64,000 nt of DNA, from NCBI GenBank assembly GCA_041395525.1, contig JAWLAH010000001.1, forward strand, positions 351,576 to 415,575, read 5' to 3'. This DNA comes from CADEED01 sp020442965. GTDB taxonomy: Bacteria > Pseudomonadota > Gammaproteobacteria > Steroidobacterales > Steroidobacteraceae. Below the pieces are notes generated by a model. That model saw only the letters and a program-made list of their open reading frames with translations, searched no databases and had not been told where the DNA came from. The stretch's first letter is position 1. Each line of letters starts with the position of its first letter. A program made the translations under genes and the position numbers. Shown one piece after another: positions 63,748 through 64,000 of this stretch.

Positions 63748-63837
63748 TGGCGGAGAGAGAGGGATTCGAACCCTCGAAGAGCTTTCGCCCTTACGCCCTT
63801 AGCAGGGGCGCGCCTTCGACCACTCGGCCATCTCTCC
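63748..63837 (-). tRNA. tRNA-Ser (anticodon GCT)
   Basis: 90 nt including encoded CCA. Acceptor GGAGAGA/TCTCTCC; anticodon stem CGCCC/GGGCG with loop CTGCTAA (anticodon GCT); a long variable arm (class II) and T arm GAGGGTTCGAATCCCTC follow. First gene of a two-tRNA unit with tRNA-Arg. Confidence 0.95.
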
Positions 63838-63933
63838 GTGAGCGAAATCAGGCACTTAGGATCTGGCCGCGTCGCCCGCCGCGACAAGGCGCGCAATGAT
63901 ACTGACCGCTACCCGCAAGGTAAAGCGCTGCTG

Positions 63934-64000
63934 TCAGGCGGACGCCACCCGTCGCCGCAGGGACTCTGGCCCCGACGGCTCGTCGTTGCCGGGCTGATTA
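63934..64000 (-). CDS. Possible C-terminal end of an unknown protein (runs off right edge)
   Basis: A minus-strand frame enters from the right edge and ends at a TGA (63936-63934), reading NQPGNDEPSGPESLRRRVAS then A. The polar, charged tail looks plausible as a protein end upstream of the tRNA unit, but 21 codons are too few to judge. No family can be named. Confidence 0.25.
   Translation of the reverse strand, partial: NQPGNDEPSGPESLRRRVASA

Noticed and set aside
1..64000. Frequent short word CTAAC/GTTAG across the window, first taken for an uptake or methylation signal
   Set aside because: A rough hand count gave somewhere between 80 and 95 copies on both strands, close to the roughly 80 expected for this base composition.
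1..64000. CRISPR arrays, insertion sequences, prophage genes, rRNA
   Set aside because: No regularly spaced repeats, transposase or integrase motifs, phage structural genes or rRNA sequence were recognised on either strand.

Overview
This window looks like chromosomal DNA from a high-GC Gram-negative bacterium, most likely a gammaproteobacterium (Nevskiales/Steroidobacterales-like is a guess). The basis is two TonB-dependent receptors, an Omp85-type outer-membrane protein, a full set of lipid A aminoarabinose (arn) genes, an LptF/LptG-type permease, a glutathione-dependent formaldehyde pathway and tRNA genes with encoded CCA. Most of the window reads at roughly 65 % G+C. The stretch from about 54.6 to 63.3 kb reads visibly lower, near 55 % in the lines I sampled.

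Layout: 0-6.4 kb carries the N-terminus of a threonine aldolase (runs off the left edge), a PilZ protein, an FAD-linked oxidase, a 7TM diguanylate cyclase and an S9 peptidase broken by one frameshift. 6.6-12.5 kb carries typA, an unknown membrane protein, a secreted TPR protein, a secreted cyclophilin and modB. From about 12.69 to 16.37 kb, modC, yebC, a DOMON-like gene, a DUF1343 (NamZ-type) gene and the start of msrA can all be read only by jumping frames. The damage starts and stops abruptly inside genes, so I favour a block of poor-quality sequence over true decay. 16.8-26.9 kb is intact: msrB, an FAD monooxygenase, frmA-frmB, an EAL protein, a 2OG-Fe(II) oxygenase, an M14 peptidase and an unknown polytopic protein.

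From 27 to 53 kb the genes concern the cell envelope. A GT39 glycosyltransferase meets a four-gene minus-strand operon (ECF sigma, FecR anti-sigma, STN-containing TonB receptor, Omp85-type protein). Divergent from it is a tight plus-strand operon: a predicted beta-barrel protein, an LpxE-like PAP2 phosphatase, the ArnA dehydrogenase, ArnT, a single SMR-type flippase, ArnB, ArnC, the ArnA formyltransferase, ArnD and an LptF/LptG-type permease. ArnA is thus split into two genes at opposite ends of the pathway block. The operon converges on a 2,903-residue cyclic beta-1,2-glucan synthase. Together these genes suggest coordinated remodelling of lipid A charge, LPS transport and periplasmic glucans, possibly tied to cell-surface signalling.

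From 54.6 to 63.3 kb lies a lower-GC, catabolic-looking cluster: an acyl-CoA synthetase, an MFS transporter, a TonB receptor, a TetR regulator, a carboxylesterase and a DUF1993 protein. Three related 18-bp dyads sit in front of the synthetase and in the receptor/TetR intergenic region. Two of them match at 17 of 18 positions, which points to one TetR-controlled regulon. The window ends with a tRNA-Ser(GCT)/tRNA-Arg(ACG) pair whose 3' ends face this cluster. I saw no transposase, integrase, prophage, rRNA or CRISPR array.
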